Notes: generated from the sequence alone by a model not told the origin. A stretch of 64,000 nt of DNA from Fulvimarina sp039652615 (GCF_039652615.1 NZ_JBDJAC010000001.1:496001-560000); one strand, 5' to 3'; shown: positions 32,931 to 41,928, counted from the first letter of the stretch. Program-made: numbers and translations.

Positions 32931-34394
32931 TTAGGCGATGCCGCCAAGCAGCGAGAGCTGGCGCACGTTTTCCGATGCGTCCATATCCGTCAGCGCCGTC
33001 GGATAATCGCCCGTGAAGCAGGCGTCGCAATATTGCGGCTGATGGCGGTCACGCTCCGATTCGTCGCAGGCCCGGTAAAGCCCCTCGATCGAGATGAAGG
33101 CGAGACTGTCGACCTTGATGAATTCCGCCATCTGCGCGACCGTGAAGCGCGAGGCGAGGAGCTTGGCGGTCTCCGGCGTATCCACACCGTAGAAGCAGGC
33201 GCCCGTCGTCGGCGGAGACGCAATCCGCATGTGTACTTCCGAAGCGCCGGCATCGCGGATCATCTGCACGATTTTCTGGCTTGTGGTTCCGCGCACGATC
33301 GAGTCGTCGACGAGAACCACACGCTTGCCCTCGATAATCGCGCGGTTGGCGTTGTGCTTCAGCTTCACGCCCATATGACGGATCGCGTCGCTCGGCTGAA
33401 TGAAGGTGCGGCCGACATAGTGATTGCGGATGATGCCAAGTTCGAAATCCAGATTGGCCTGCTGGGCATATCCCAGTGCTGCCGGTACGCCTGAATCGGG
33501 TACCGGCACGACGAGATCGACGTCCACATGGCTTTCGCGGGCAAGCTCCGCGCCGATTTTCTTGCGAATCGTATAGACGTTGCGGCCTTCGACATTGGAG
33601 TCGGGTCGCGCGAAATAAACGTATTCGAAGATGCAGAAGCGGCTCTTTCGCTTCTGGAAGGGGAAGAGCGATTCGATACCGTCGTCGGTGATGATCACCA
33701 TCTCGCCCGGTTCGATATCCCGCACGAAATCGGCGCCGATGATATCGAGCGCGCAGGTTTCCGAGGTGAGAATCGGCGAACCTTCTAGATCGCCGAGGAC
33801 GAGGGGACGAATTCCCAACGGATCGCGCACGCCGACGAGCTTCTTCGAGGACAGTCCCACCAGCGAGAATGCGCCCTCGAGCCGCGAGAGCGCATCGATC
33901 AGCTTGTCCCTGAACAGCCGCGCTCCGGATGTCGCTATGAGGTGCAGGATCGTCTCGGTGTCGGATGTCGATGAGAAGATCGAACCGCGCCGCTGCAATT
34001 CACGCTGCACGGTAAGCGCATTGGTGATGTTGCCGTTATGGGCGACTGCGAAGCCACCTGCTGCGAGTTCGGCAAAAAAGGGCTGGACGTTGCGCACGCC
34101 GCCGCCGCCAGTGGTGGCATAGCGCGTATGGCCGATCGCCGACTCGCCGGGCAGGCGTTCGAGAACGGCCTGCTTGGTGAAGGTGTCGCCGATCAGTCCC
34201 GGATGACGTTCTACGTGGAACTGGCTGCCGTCAAACGCGACGATGCCGGCGGCTTCCTGTCCTCGATGCTGCAGGGCGTGCAGGCCGAGTGTGACGAGAG
34301 CCGCCGCATCCGTCCGATTGTAAATGCCGAAAACGCCGCATTCTTCATGCAGCGTGTCGTCGCCGAAAGGCGTTTCGTCCATGGCGTTTCTCAT
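32931..34394 (-). CDS. purF: Amidophosphoribosyltransferase
   Basis: The first committed enzyme of purine synthesis, 487 aa: makes phosphoribosylamine from PRPP and glutamine. The N-terminal propeptide ends before the nucleophile Cys19 in HEECGVFGIY, which is exposed by processing in relatives. The glutaminase domain holds HRGQEAAGI, GHTRYATTG and AVAHNGNI. The PRTase domain has the PRPP loop VVLVDDSIVRGTTS. An alternative start at Met5 (MDETPF) is possible. The operon order cvpA-purF is the same as in many proteobacteria. Complete and typical in length. Confidence 0.97.
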   Translation of the reverse strand: MRNAMDETPFGDDTLHEECGVFGIYNRTDAAALVTLGLHALQHRGQEAAGIVAFDGSQFHVERHPGLIGDTFTKQAVLERLPGESAIGHTRYATTGGGGVRNVQPFFAELAAGGFAVAHNGNITNALTVQRELQRRGSIFSSTSDTETILHLIATSGARLFRDKLIDALSRLEGAFSLVGLSSKKLVGVRDPLGIRPLVLGDLEGSPILTSETCALDIIGADFVRDIEPGEMVIITDDGIESLFPFQKRKSRFCIFEYVYFARPDSNVEGRNVYTIRKKIGAELARESHVDVDLVVPVPDSGVPAALGYAQQANLDFELGIIRNHYVGRTFIQPSDAIRHMGVKLKHNANRAIIEGKRVVLVDDSIVRGTTSQKIVQMIRDAGASEVHMRIASPPTTGACFYGVDTPETAKLLASRFTVAQMAEFIKVDSLAFISIEGLYRACDESERDRHQPQYCDACFTGDYPTALTDMDASENVRQLSLLGGIA

Positions 34395-34525
34395 TGCCAG
34401 CCGACGGGGGATGAGCCGGTCACTGGCTATTGGATAGACACATGCGCAACCGGATACATCCCGCTATCGGTTGCTCGTATCTTGCCATACGCCAGAGCGG
34501 CTCCGCCATGCAAATGAAAGTCGGG

Positions 34526-35110
34526 TTACTGTGCGTTTTCGATAACGCCTTCGACGCTTTCGCCGCCGCCGGCATCAGCTGCCGGCTCCTCTTCGCCCTT
34601 CAGATCGCCGATACGCTGCATGATCGTCTGTTCGGGGTCGTCGGGGAGGGCGGCAATGAGATCCTGCCCCAGATCGTCGAGCATCGGTTTGGACGCGGCG
34701 TTCGCGACCCATTTCGGCTGGTTTTCCGGGGTGAGCCAGTTGAAGAACAGCATAGCGACGACGACAAGAAGAAGGCCGCGAGCCGCGCCGAAAAGGAAGC
34801 CCAGCACCCGATCGAATGCGCCCACGCGACTGTCAATAATGAAGTCGGCGATCTTCAGCGTGATGAACGAGACGACGATGAGCGCGACGAAGAACACGAT
34901 TGCGGCGGAAATTGCCATCGCGACCGTATTCGAACTGACATATTCGGCGACGTAGGGCACCACAAAGGGGTAGCCGTAGAAAGCTGCCACGGCAGCCACG
35001 ACCCAGGCGACGATGGACAGAACCTCTCGGGAAAAGCCTCTCACCATGGCGAGAAGCGCCGAGACGAGCATGATCGCGACGAGGATCGCGTCGAGAATGG
35101 TCAGGGACAT
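34526..35110 (-). CDS. cvpA: CvpA family membrane protein
   Basis: A four-helix inner-membrane protein of 194 aa. It opens SLTILDAILVAIMLVSALLA with the conserved RGFSREVLSIVAWVVA, and the third and fourth helices surround RVGAFDRVLGFLFGAARG. The acidic C-terminal tail (LKGEEEPAADAGGGES) is outside the domain. CvpA is linked to colicin V secretion and to envelope robustness in enterics. The ATG at 35110 is the natural start; the frame beyond (to 35227) is R/P-rich and unlikely. It lies 131 bases before purF on the same strand, and 138 bases after radA. Confidence 0.92.
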   Translation of the reverse strand: MSLTILDAILVAIMLVSALLAMVRGFSREVLSIVAWVVAAVAAFYGYPFVVPYVAEYVSSNTVAMAISAAIVFFVALIVVSFITLKIADFIIDSRVGAFDRVLGFLFGAARGLLLVVVAMLFFNWLTPENQPKWVANAASKPMLDDLGQDLIAALPDDPEQTIMQRIGDLKGEEEPAADAGGGESVEGVIENAQ

Positions 35111-35248
35111 CGCAGTTTTCGGTCCGTATTCGTTGGCGAACGAGGCTTTCAGGCCGCCCGGAGACCGGCCATGGGGCGGCTCTTCGAGCTGCTCAGGCCT
35201 TTCACACCTTCCTTGCGTCAAGATCAAGACGGCTTCGGGGTAACATCG

Positions 35249-36637
35249 TCACCCGTTGTCGTCTGCGCCGGATCCTGCCGCGATCGTGGCGACGAGCTCG
35301 GCAAGGGTCTCGATCTCGCTCAACTTCAGGGCACCCTTTGCGAGATCCGGGATGTTGGCCGGGATCGTCGCGCTTGAAAATCCGAGCTTCTCCGCCTCTC
35401 GCAGCCGATGGCCCGCATGGGCGACGGGACGGGTCGCGCCCGATAGGCTGACTTCGCCGAAATAGACGGCCGCCGGCGGAAGCGTGACGCCTGAAAGCGA
35501 GGACACGAGCGCTGCGGCGACCGCGAGATCGGCCGCCGGTTCCGAAATGCGGAACCCGCCGGCCACGTTAAGGTAGACGTCGTGCTGCCCCAGCCGGACG
35601 CCGCATCTTGCCTCCAGCACCGCAAGCACCATCGCAAGGCGAGGGGCGTCCCATCCAAGTACCGCGCGGCGGGGGGTGCCGAGCGAGGAGGGGGCGACGA
35701 GCGCCTGAATTTCGACGAGCACCGGGCGCGTGCCCTCCATGCCGGCAAAGACTGCCGCGCCGGGAGCCTTGTTACTGCGCTCGCCAAGAAAGAGTTCCGA
35801 TGGATTAGGGACTTCTCGCAGGCCCTTGTCGCCCATTTCGAAGACGCCGATTTCGTCGGTCGGACCGAAACGGTTCTTGACCGTTCGCAGGATTCGATAG
35901 TGGTGCCCGCCTTCGCCTTCGAAATAAAGAACGGCGTCGACCATGTGCTCGACGACGCGGGGACCGGCGATCTGTCCCTCCTTGGTTACGTGACCGACGA
36001 GAATGACGGCCGCGCCGGAGGCCTTGGCGAACCGGATCATCGACTGAGCGCCGGTCCGCACCTGATTGACCGTGCCGGGGGCCGATTCGGCGAGATCGCT
36101 CCACAGGGTCTGGATCGAATCGATGATGACGAGATCCGGTCGCCCGCTTGCAGCGAGCGTCGCGAGAATGTCCTCCACATTGGTTTCCGCCATCAGCTGA
36201 ATGCTGGTGTCTGACGCATCGAGGCGTTCCGCGCGCAGCCGCACCTGCGCCACCGCTTCCTCGCCGGACACATAGATGACGCTCGCGCCTTTTCGCGCGA
36301 GGGCGGCGGAGGCCTGCATCAGAAGCGTCGACTTTCCGATGCCTGGATCGCCGCCGATGAGAATCGCCGAGCCGCGCACGATTCCGCCCCCGGTCGCTCG
36401 GTCCAGTTCGGCAATGCCGGAGGCGATACGCGGCGCCTCTTCCTTTTCGCCCGACAGGGGGAGCAGCTTGGACGGCGTGCCGCGCCGCCGCGAACGCTGC
36501 GGACCGCCCGCCACGCCGCCGGCAGATGACTCCTCGACGATCGTGTTCCACTCGCCGCAGGCTTCGCACTTGCCCTGCCACCGCGCATAGACGGCGCCGC
36601 AGGATTGGCAGATGAATGTTGTCTTCGCTTTGGCCAT
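35249..36637 (-). CDS. radA: DNA repair protein RadA
   Basis: A 462-aa RecA-like ATPase that helps process recombination intermediates. The N-terminal zinc finger uses Cys10, Cys13, Cys24 and Cys27 (CQSC, CEAC). Walker A is GGDPGIGKSTL, Walker B LVIIDSIQTL, and the RadA-specific KNRFG motif lies in VKNRFGPTDEIGVF. The C-terminal Lon-protease-like domain contains RRAVLGWDAPRLAMVLAVLEAR but no catalytic Ser-Lys pair, as usual. Upstream of cvpA-purF, the classic alphaproteobacterial order. Start is clear. Confidence 0.97.
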   Translation of the reverse strand: MAKAKTTFICQSCGAVYARWQGKCEACGEWNTIVEESSAGGVAGGPQRSRRRGTPSKLLPLSGEKEEAPRIASGIAELDRATGGGIVRGSAILIGGDPGIGKSTLLMQASAALARKGASVIYVSGEEAVAQVRLRAERLDASDTSIQLMAETNVEDILATLAASGRPDLVIIDSIQTLWSDLAESAPGTVNQVRTGAQSMIRFAKASGAAVILVGHVTKEGQIAGPRVVEHMVDAVLYFEGEGGHHYRILRTVKNRFGPTDEIGVFEMGDKGLREVPNPSELFLGERSNKAPGAAVFAGMEGTRPVLVEIQALVAPSSLGTPRRAVLGWDAPRLAMVLAVLEARCGVRLGQHDVYLNVAGGFRISEPAADLAVAAALVSSLSGVTLPPAAVYFGEVSLSGATRPVAHAGHRLREAEKLGFSSATIPANIPDLAKGALKLSEIETLAELVATIAAGSGADDNG

Positions 36638-36698
36638 TACCGATCAGTATTTCCTGAACGGGGTGAACCGCAAACCCATTCTGAAACGCTTCAGTACA

Positions 36699-37982
36699 TT
36701 ATGGTCGCACCCGATCGGCCGACGTCTCTAAGGCTTCTTCGCGCAAGATCGCAATGGCCTCGGCGATCGAGGTCAGGTCGTTTCGCTCCAAGAGCAGACG
36801 CCGCGCCGTGCGGAGCGCATGGCTTTCGAGCCGCGCGCGGAGGGGAACATCCGATATTCGTTCAAAATCCTCCACATGGGATATGCCGATAATTCGGCGG
36901 ATCATCTTGGCTCCGGCAAACCCGATCGCGTCGGCAAGCACCGATCTGAGATGGCCCGCGACGATCGCCTGCCGATCCGCGCTGGAGAGGACGTCCGGCG
37001 CAAAGAACTCCGATGCGTCTTCCTCGGCAAGACGAAGGAACCTTGCCGAAAAATGCTCCCAGACATCTGCTGCGGCCTGAAGCATCCACTCCGCAGCCTC
37101 GTCTCGATCGTTCTCGGCGGTGGCGTGGCCCGGCTGACTGATCGCCGCGAGAAAGAGATTGCCGATCAACGCTCCGAGATCAAAGCCCATGGGGCCGTGC
37201 AAGGCCCATTCGGCATCAATGACGCGCGTGTCATCTTCGGTGACCATCACCGAGCCGGTATGAAGGTCGCCATGGATGAGCGCCTCGGACTTCGTGCGGA
37301 AGACATATTTCATCTCGCTGGCCGCCCGCTTCAGGTCCTGGTCGGCGCGCAGCTCCGCTGCAATGGTTTCGTTGCCGGCAGTTACCCGGTTGAGCTCGCG
37401 ATCAGCGTACGGGCCGGTGAAGATCACGTCCTCGGTCGTCTGGCAAAGATGCGCGTTGCCGGCAAAGCTTGCCGCCAAGGCTTTCTTCTCAGGCGTGGAG
37501 AGATGGAAATCCGACGAATAATAAAGAGAGTGAGCAAGAAACGCGCCCATCTGCCGCGCGAAATGGGGGAATGTCCTGCCGTCGACAAAGGCGTGCCGGG
37601 CAACCCGATGATGCCGAAGATCCTCCATGACGAGCAGGCCGAGTGCGTCGTCGGAATGGATGATCGTCGGCACGAACTGCGGGGCGATCCGCTGATGGTA
37701 TTTGAGCGCCTCTGTCTCGAAAGCGATCCGCGTCACCGGAAACGGCCAGCTCTCGCCGATGACCCGGATATAGGGAAGGGCCTGTTTGACGATGATCGAG
37801 CCGCTAGGCCCTTCAAGGCGATAGACAGCGTTCATATTGCCGTCGCTCACCTCTTTCGCGTGCCACTGAGCCGCGCTGCCTCCAAGGTGGAGAGCGGCGT
37901 CGCCGGCTGTAGCGATGACCGAGGGAAGTTCGTCGGCGCGAAGAACGCGGTAGCCGGACGGCGTCGTGAAGGAGTCTGGCAT
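36699..37982 (-). CDS. mtnK: S-methyl-5-thioribose kinase
   Basis: A 427-aa kinase of the methionine salvage pathway. It has an aminoglycoside-phosphotransferase-like fold with the MtnK motifs GNMNAVYRLEG, IVKQALPYIRVIGESWPF, the catalytic LIHGDLHTGSVMV and metal-binding VIDAEWALHGPMGFDLG. It phosphorylates methylthioribose coming from MTA. No mtnA or other salvage gene is next to it, so the rest of the pathway must be elsewhere if present. Downstream is radA after 61 bases. The upstream kilobase is gene-poor; no SAM riboswitch was recognised there. Confidence 0.93.
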   Translation of the reverse strand: MPDSFTTPSGYRVLRADELPSVIATAGDAALHLGGSAAQWHAKEVSDGNMNAVYRLEGPSGSIIVKQALPYIRVIGESWPFPVTRIAFETEALKYHQRIAPQFVPTIIHSDDALGLLVMEDLRHHRVARHAFVDGRTFPHFARQMGAFLAHSLYYSSDFHLSTPEKKALAASFAGNAHLCQTTEDVIFTGPYADRELNRVTAGNETIAAELRADQDLKRAASEMKYVFRTKSEALIHGDLHTGSVMVTEDDTRVIDAEWALHGPMGFDLGALIGNLFLAAISQPGHATAENDRDEAAEWMLQAAADVWEHFSARFLRLAEEDASEFFAPDVLSSADRQAIVAGHLRSVLADAIGFAGAKMIRRIIGISHVEDFERISDVPLRARLESHALRTARRLLLERNDLTSIAEAIAILREEALETSADRVRP

Positions 37983-38576
37983 CGGTCTCTTCTTACACTT
38001 TGTGCTGACTGAGGCGGGCGACAGTCGGATGACAGGCGCAGCGGGAAAGGCAGTCCCATCACCTGGCTAAAACGCTGACCTTGGCAAAGAGAACTACGCG
38101 GCATAGGGCCCGGAAGTCACAAGAGCCGTGCTCGATCGCGATCCTCTCGCCGCGCGATCCGCTTCCATGTCAGCGGTGTGGTGAAAAATCGGTGACAACC
38201 TCAGGCGCGCGACAATGGGGCACCATCAAAAAAACGTTAAAAAAAGGGTCTCAATCGCCATTCGCATTGCGTTTTTTTACGATTGTGGCAACTTCTAGAC
38301 AGAATTCGTTGCGCTCTGGATACAATCGATGGGCAAAACGCACTGCTCGTTCTGCATCATGTGGGCATCAGGAAAGCAGGCGGCTGGTGTGTAGGAAATG
38401 CGCTATTCGCCAGCGCTTTATCGTGACAGAGAAGCGGTCACGCCCTTCGGCAAACTTTGTGAAATGAGATGCAACCATTCGTGCAGTTGCGACTTACCAA
38501 ACCAAGTGGAAGGGCCGCGCCACGAAAATGTGGCAGAATTTACGAGGAATAAACAAACCGCATGCAAAATGCTCGG
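37983..38576. other. Gene-poor interval with phased A-tracts
   Basis: About 590 bases with no supported gene. It should contain the mtnK promoter (leftward) and perhaps the promoter of the small ORF at 38577 (rightward). Two A7 runs (38228-38234 and 38239-38245) are centred 11 bases apart, and a T7 run (38272-38278) lies three helical turns on. CGT-T-A7 and T7-ACG also pair as an imperfect stem (38235-38281). No riboswitch or known small RNA was recognised. Confidence 0.6.
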
Positions 38577-38735
38577 ATGTCACACGAACAGGTACGGTTT
38601 CCAGTGCGTCGTACAGCCATCACGCTTCTTGCCGCTACAGGCGCTTTCGCAGTACTCACGGCGAGCTACGCGACGGCCGACCTTCCAGCTCCTACAGCTG
38701 CAACTGTAGCAGCGGAAACGACCGCTATTAACTGA
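38577..38735 (+). CDS. Small exported peptide (52 aa), unrecognised
   Basis: An ATG-to-TGA frame of 52 codons. The peptide has a basic N-terminus (RFPVRRTA) and a hydrophobic stretch ITLLAATGAFAVLTASYA, ending TASYATA, a good signal-peptide cut site. What remains is a short A/T/P-rich tail (DLPAPTAATVAAETTAIN). A GTG at 38604 (VRRTAITLL) would give 43 residues. A strong terminator follows 30 bases after the stop, which supports a transcript here. There is no clear binding site before the ATG. No relative was recognised; a fortuitous frame in a small-RNA gene is the main alternative. Confidence 0.5.
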   Translation: MSHEQVRFPVRRTAITLLAATGAFAVLTASYATADLPAPTAATVAAETTAIN

Positions 38736-38742
38736 CGGCTTT

Positions 38743-38802
38743 TTCAAGACGGCTTCGATTTCCGAAAAAGGGGTCCAGTGGGCCCCTTTTTCGCGTCTTG
38801 AA
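38743..38802 (+). terminator. Nested stem-loop terminator
   Basis: Inner hairpin: AAAAAGGGG-TCC-AGT-GGG-CCCCTTTTT (38765-38791), a 12-bp stem with T-run. Outer 9-bp arms TTCAAGACG (38743-38751) and CGTCTTGAA (38794-38802) enclose it. It is functional in either direction, but the only candidate gene that leads into it is the small ORF on the plus strand. Confidence 0.88.
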
Positions 38803-38940
38803 GCAGAAACGACGTCTGCCTCGCAGGGAAAGCTGAAACCCAGCTTCTTGTTTGCAAAGTTCCCGATCTTCGCAGCGTTTTGCGCAGAAACAGCTGACCG
38901 GCGTGGCAGCCATAAGCTTGTTGTCTGAGCGCCGTCGTCA

Positions 38941-38972
38941 CCCTTGAATTCGGCTACCGTGAACGGCTATTC
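38941..38972 (+). promoter_or_regulatory. Heat-shock sigma (RpoH)-like promoter upstream of degP
   Basis: CCCTTGAA at 38941-38948 matches the -35 element of alphaproteobacterial RpoH promoters, and GGCTATTC at 38965-38972 is a plausible -10 at 16 bases spacing. It stands about 80 bases before the degP coding region, a known heat-shock gene in relatives. The -10 lies in the left arm of a perfect inverted repeat. Confidence 0.4.
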
Positions 38973-39012
38973 CTCCGTCGACCGCTCCTGCGGCCGCCGG
39001 AGGAATAGCCGT
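38963..39012. repeat. Perfect 14-bp inverted repeat upstream of degP
   Basis: Arms ACGGCTATTCCTCC (38963-38976) and GGAGGAATAGCCGT (38999-39012) match without error over 14 bases, around a 22-base centre. The left arm covers the -10 of the RpoH-like promoter; the right arm ends 39 bases before the preferred degP start and contains GGAGGA, which is too far from it to be its binding site. It could be an operator, or form a stem in a longer transcript. Confidence 0.8.
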
Positions 39013-39050
39013 GGCCACATCGTTCAACGGCGCTGATGGATTTGGGCTGG

Positions 39051-40565
39051 ATGGCATCGCTTAAGCGCCTCGCGCTCCTGATTTTGACACTCTCGTTCGC
39101 TTTCGTCGCCGCCTCGTCCCTGGCGAGGGCTGAGGGATGGTCGCTGCGCGGTCTCTTCGGTGGCGGGAGTGAATCCCCGCCGATGGAACAGGTGGAGCCA
39201 CCACAAGCGGCCTCGGCTGACGCGCAGATCGCGGATCCATCCCGCCGCGTCCCGGAAAACCAGTCGGAAATCACGCTGTCTTTTGCGCCGCTTGTGCGCA
39301 AGAGCGCTCCTGCGGTCGTAAATGTATATGCGGCGCGGGCGGTCCCGGAGCGGCTTTCGCCTTTCGCCGGCGATCCCTTTTTCGGGCAGTTTTTCGGTGC
39401 GCCATCGCGGCGCGAACCTCGCATGGAAAGTTCGCTTGGCTCCGGCGTCATCGTCGATCCGAGCGGGCTCGTAGTGACCAACAACCATGTGATTGCCGAT
39501 GCCGACGAGGTCAGAATTGCTTTCGCGGACGGCCGGGAATTCGAGACGACGATCCTTCTCAAGGATGAAAAGGTCGATCTCGCCGTCCTGAAGATTGAGG
39601 AGGCAAGCGAAGAGTTTCCGGTTGTCGAACTTGCGGATTCTGACGGACTGGAGATCGGCGATCTCGTCCTGGCCATCGGCAATCCCTTCGGCATCGGTCA
39701 GACGGTAACGAACGGCATCGTCTCTGCATTGGCGCGGACACATCTTTCGCCCGGCGATCCGGGCGTCTTCATTCAGACCGACGCCGCGATCAATCCGGGC
39801 AATTCGGGAGGCGCGCTGATCGATATGCGCGGCCATCTGATCGGTGTGAACACTGCGATCTTTTCCAAGTCAGGTGGCTCGAACGGCATCGGCTTTGCGA
39901 TACCATCCAATCTCGTCGCCAGCTTCGTTCGGGCCGCGAAGGCGGGAGGCGAGTTCAATCGGCCCTATGTCGGCGCAGCATTCGGACGGGTGACGCCGGA
40001 TATCGCGGCGGCGATCGGCCTTGCGCGGCCGTCGGGCGCGATCGTCCATTCGGTTCGGCCCGGAACGCCGGCGGAAGAGGCAGGGCTCGAAGAAGGCGAT
40101 GTCGTGCTGGAAGTCGGCTCGGTTGCGATCTCCAATCCCGATGCGCTGGGCTACCGCCTTGCGACCGCGGGGATCGGCGCGACAGTACCACTGACCGTGC
40201 TTCGCAATGACGATCGCCAGACGCTGACGCTTGCCTTGGCTGGCGCACCGGAAAAACCGGCCAGGGACGAACGCCTGCTTCGGGGACGCAATCCGTTCGC
40301 AGGTGCGACGGTGTGGAATATGTCGCCGAAAGTTGCCGAGGAACTGGACCTGCCACTCGAAACCGACGGTGTCGTGATTTCCGACATCGAACGAGGCTCT
40401 CTTGCGGCGCGCTTCGGTCTGCGGCCCCGTGATCTGATCATTGCGGTCAACGGCAATGCCGTCGACACGACTGCGACGATGGCCGACATCCTGTCCGAAA
40501 ATTGGGGCGGATACGAGTTCGAGATCGAGCGTGGCGGACGCCGGCTCGTTCGGCGTGTGCGCTGA
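39051..40565 (+). CDS. degP: Do/DegP-type periplasmic serine protease
   Basis: A 504-aa periplasmic protease-chaperone of the HtrA family. From the ATG at 39051 it begins with a signal peptide ending SSLARA; an ATG at 39036 would add five residues. The protease domain has the triad His146 in NNHVIADADEV, Asp176 in KVDLAVLK and Ser252 in NPGNSGGALID. Two PDZ domains follow (about residues 285-375 and 400-495), with PGTPAEEAGLEEGDVVLEV and DIERGSLAARFGLRPRDLIIAV. It refolds or degrades damaged envelope proteins. Upstream are an RpoH-like promoter and a perfect inverted repeat. It is one base from rarA (TGAGATG). Confidence 0.95.
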   Translation: MASLKRLALLILTLSFAFVAASSLARAEGWSLRGLFGGGSESPPMEQVEPPQAASADAQIADPSRRVPENQSEITLSFAPLVRKSAPAVVNVYAARAVPERLSPFAGDPFFGQFFGAPSRREPRMESSLGSGVIVDPSGLVVTNNHVIADADEVRIAFADGREFETTILLKDEKVDLAVLKIEEASEEFPVVELADSDGLEIGDLVLAIGNPFGIGQTVTNGIVSALARTHLSPGDPGVFIQTDAAINPGNSGGALIDMRGHLIGVNTAIFSKSGGSNGIGFAIPSNLVASFVRAAKAGGEFNRPYVGAAFGRVTPDIAAAIGLARPSGAIVHSVRPGTPAEEAGLEEGDVVLEVGSVAISNPDALGYRLATAGIGATVPLTVLRNDDRQTLTLALAGAPEKPARDERLLRGRNPFAGATVWNMSPKVAEELDLPLETDGVVISDIERGSLAARFGLRPRDLIIAVNGNAVDTTATMADILSENWGGYEFEIERGGRRLVRRVR

Positions 40566-40566
40566 G

Positions 40567-41928
40567 ATGGCGGATCTGTTCGCAGAGCCAGGCCGCCCGG
40601 AAAAAGAGAGCCGATCCGAAGGAGTGCCTCGCGGCCGAACCGGTGTGGGCCAAAGCCAGCGGCCCCTGGCTGATCGCCTCCGACCCGGGGCGCTGAGTGA
40701 GGTCGTCGGTCAGGAGCATCTGACGGGTGAGGGCGGTATCCTGTCACGAATGCTCGCGTCGCGAAATCTCGGCTCCATGATCTTCTGGGGGCCCCCTGGC
40801 ACCGGAAAGACAACGGTCGCGCGGCTTCTCGCCAACGACAGCGATTACGCATTCGAGCAGATATCGGCGATTTTTTCCGGGGTCGCGGACTTGAAGAAAG
40901 TCTTCGAAGCGGCGCGTCTGCGACGCTCGAATGGTCGGCCGACGCTGCTCTTTGTCGACGAAATCCATCGCTTCAATCGTGCCCAGCAGGACAGCTTTCT
41001 TCCTGTCATGGAAGACGGCACGGTCGTGCTCGTCGGAGCGACGACGGAAAATCCCTCTTTCGAGCTCAATGCCGCCCTGCTGTCGCGGGCTCGGGTGCTG
41101 ACGTTCAGGCCGCATGATGCCGAAAGCCTCGGCTCGTTGCTTCAGCGCGCCGAGGCGATCGAAGAACGGGCACTGCCTCTCGACGAGGAGGCGAGACAGG
41201 TCTTGCTGCGTCTTGCCGATGGAGATGGCAGAGCGGTCTTGAGCCTTGCCGAGGAAACCTGGCGCGCGGCAGGCGAGGGCGAGGTGTTCGATTCTGCAGC
41301 CCTCCAGATGATTGTCCAGCGCCGCGCTCCGGTCTATGACAAGAGCCAGGACGGTCATTACAACCTCATTTCCGCGCTTCATAAATCGGTTCGGGGATCG
41401 GACCCCGACGCGGCGCTCTACTGGCTCTGCCGCATGCTCGATGCAGGCGAGGATCCGCTCTATCTCGGCCGCCGACTCGTTCGTATGGCATCCGAAGATA
41501 TCGGGCTCGCCGACCCCAACGCGTTGCGGGTCACGCTCGCTGCGAAGGATGCCTATGATTACCTCGGCTCGCCAGAGGGCGAACTCGCCCTTGCCGAAGC
41601 GACCGTTTACCTCGCGGCGGCCCCAAAATCGAACGCTGTCTACAACGCCTACAAGCAGGCGATGCGGTCGGCCAAGGCAAACGGCTCGCTGCTGCCGCCG
41701 GCTCATATCCTCAACGCTCCGACCAAGTTGATGAAAGACGAGGGATATGGCGCCGGATATCGTTACGATCACGACGAACCGGACGCATTTTCCGGACAGG
41801 ACTACTTCCCCGACGAAATGACGCGGGAGACCTATTACCGTCCGACCGATTATGGCGTCGAGCAGCGGATCGGCGCACGCCTTTCGCACCTTTCGCAGTT
41901 GCGAAAACAGCGTGGCAAACGCTCATGA
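40567..41928 (+). CDS. rarA: Replication-associated recombination protein A (AAA+ ATPase)
   Basis: A 453-aa clamp-loader-like AAA+ protein (RarA/MgsA) acting at stalled forks. It begins MADLFAEPG; the conserved part is PLADRLRPGALSEVVGQEHLTGEGG, Walker A GPPGTGKTTVARLLA, Walker B LLFVDEIHRFNRAQQD, sensor GATTENPSFELNAALLSRARV, and the family C-terminal region YDKSQDGHYNLISALHKSVRGSDPDAALYW. The frame also opens earlier at 40441 but there it overlaps degP out of frame; the ATG at 40567 is correct. It is cotranscribed with degP (one base between stop and start). Confidence 0.96.
   Translation: MADLFAEPGRPEKESRSEGVPRGRTGVGQSQRPLADRLRPGALSEVVGQEHLTGEGGILSRMLASRNLGSMIFWGPPGTGKTTVARLLANDSDYAFEQISAIFSGVADLKKVFEAARLRRSNGRPTLLFVDEIHRFNRAQQDSFLPVMEDGTVVLVGATTENPSFELNAALLSRARVLTFRPHDAESLGSLLQRAEAIEERALPLDEEARQVLLRLADGDGRAVLSLAEETWRAAGEGEVFDSAALQMIVQRRAPVYDKSQDGHYNLISALHKSVRGSDPDAALYWLCRMLDAGEDPLYLGRRLVRMASEDIGLADPNALRVTLAAKDAYDYLGSPEGELALAEATVYLAAAPKSNAVYNAYKQAMRSAKANGSLLPPAHILNAPTKLMKDEGYGAGYRYDHDEPDAFSGQDYFPDEMTRETYYRPTDYGVEQRIGARLSHLSQLRKQRGKRS

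Noticed and set aside
37983..38110. SAM-type riboswitch upstream of mtnK
   Set aside because: Read on the mtnK strand, the sequence lacks the conserved SAM-II or SAM-I core motifs.
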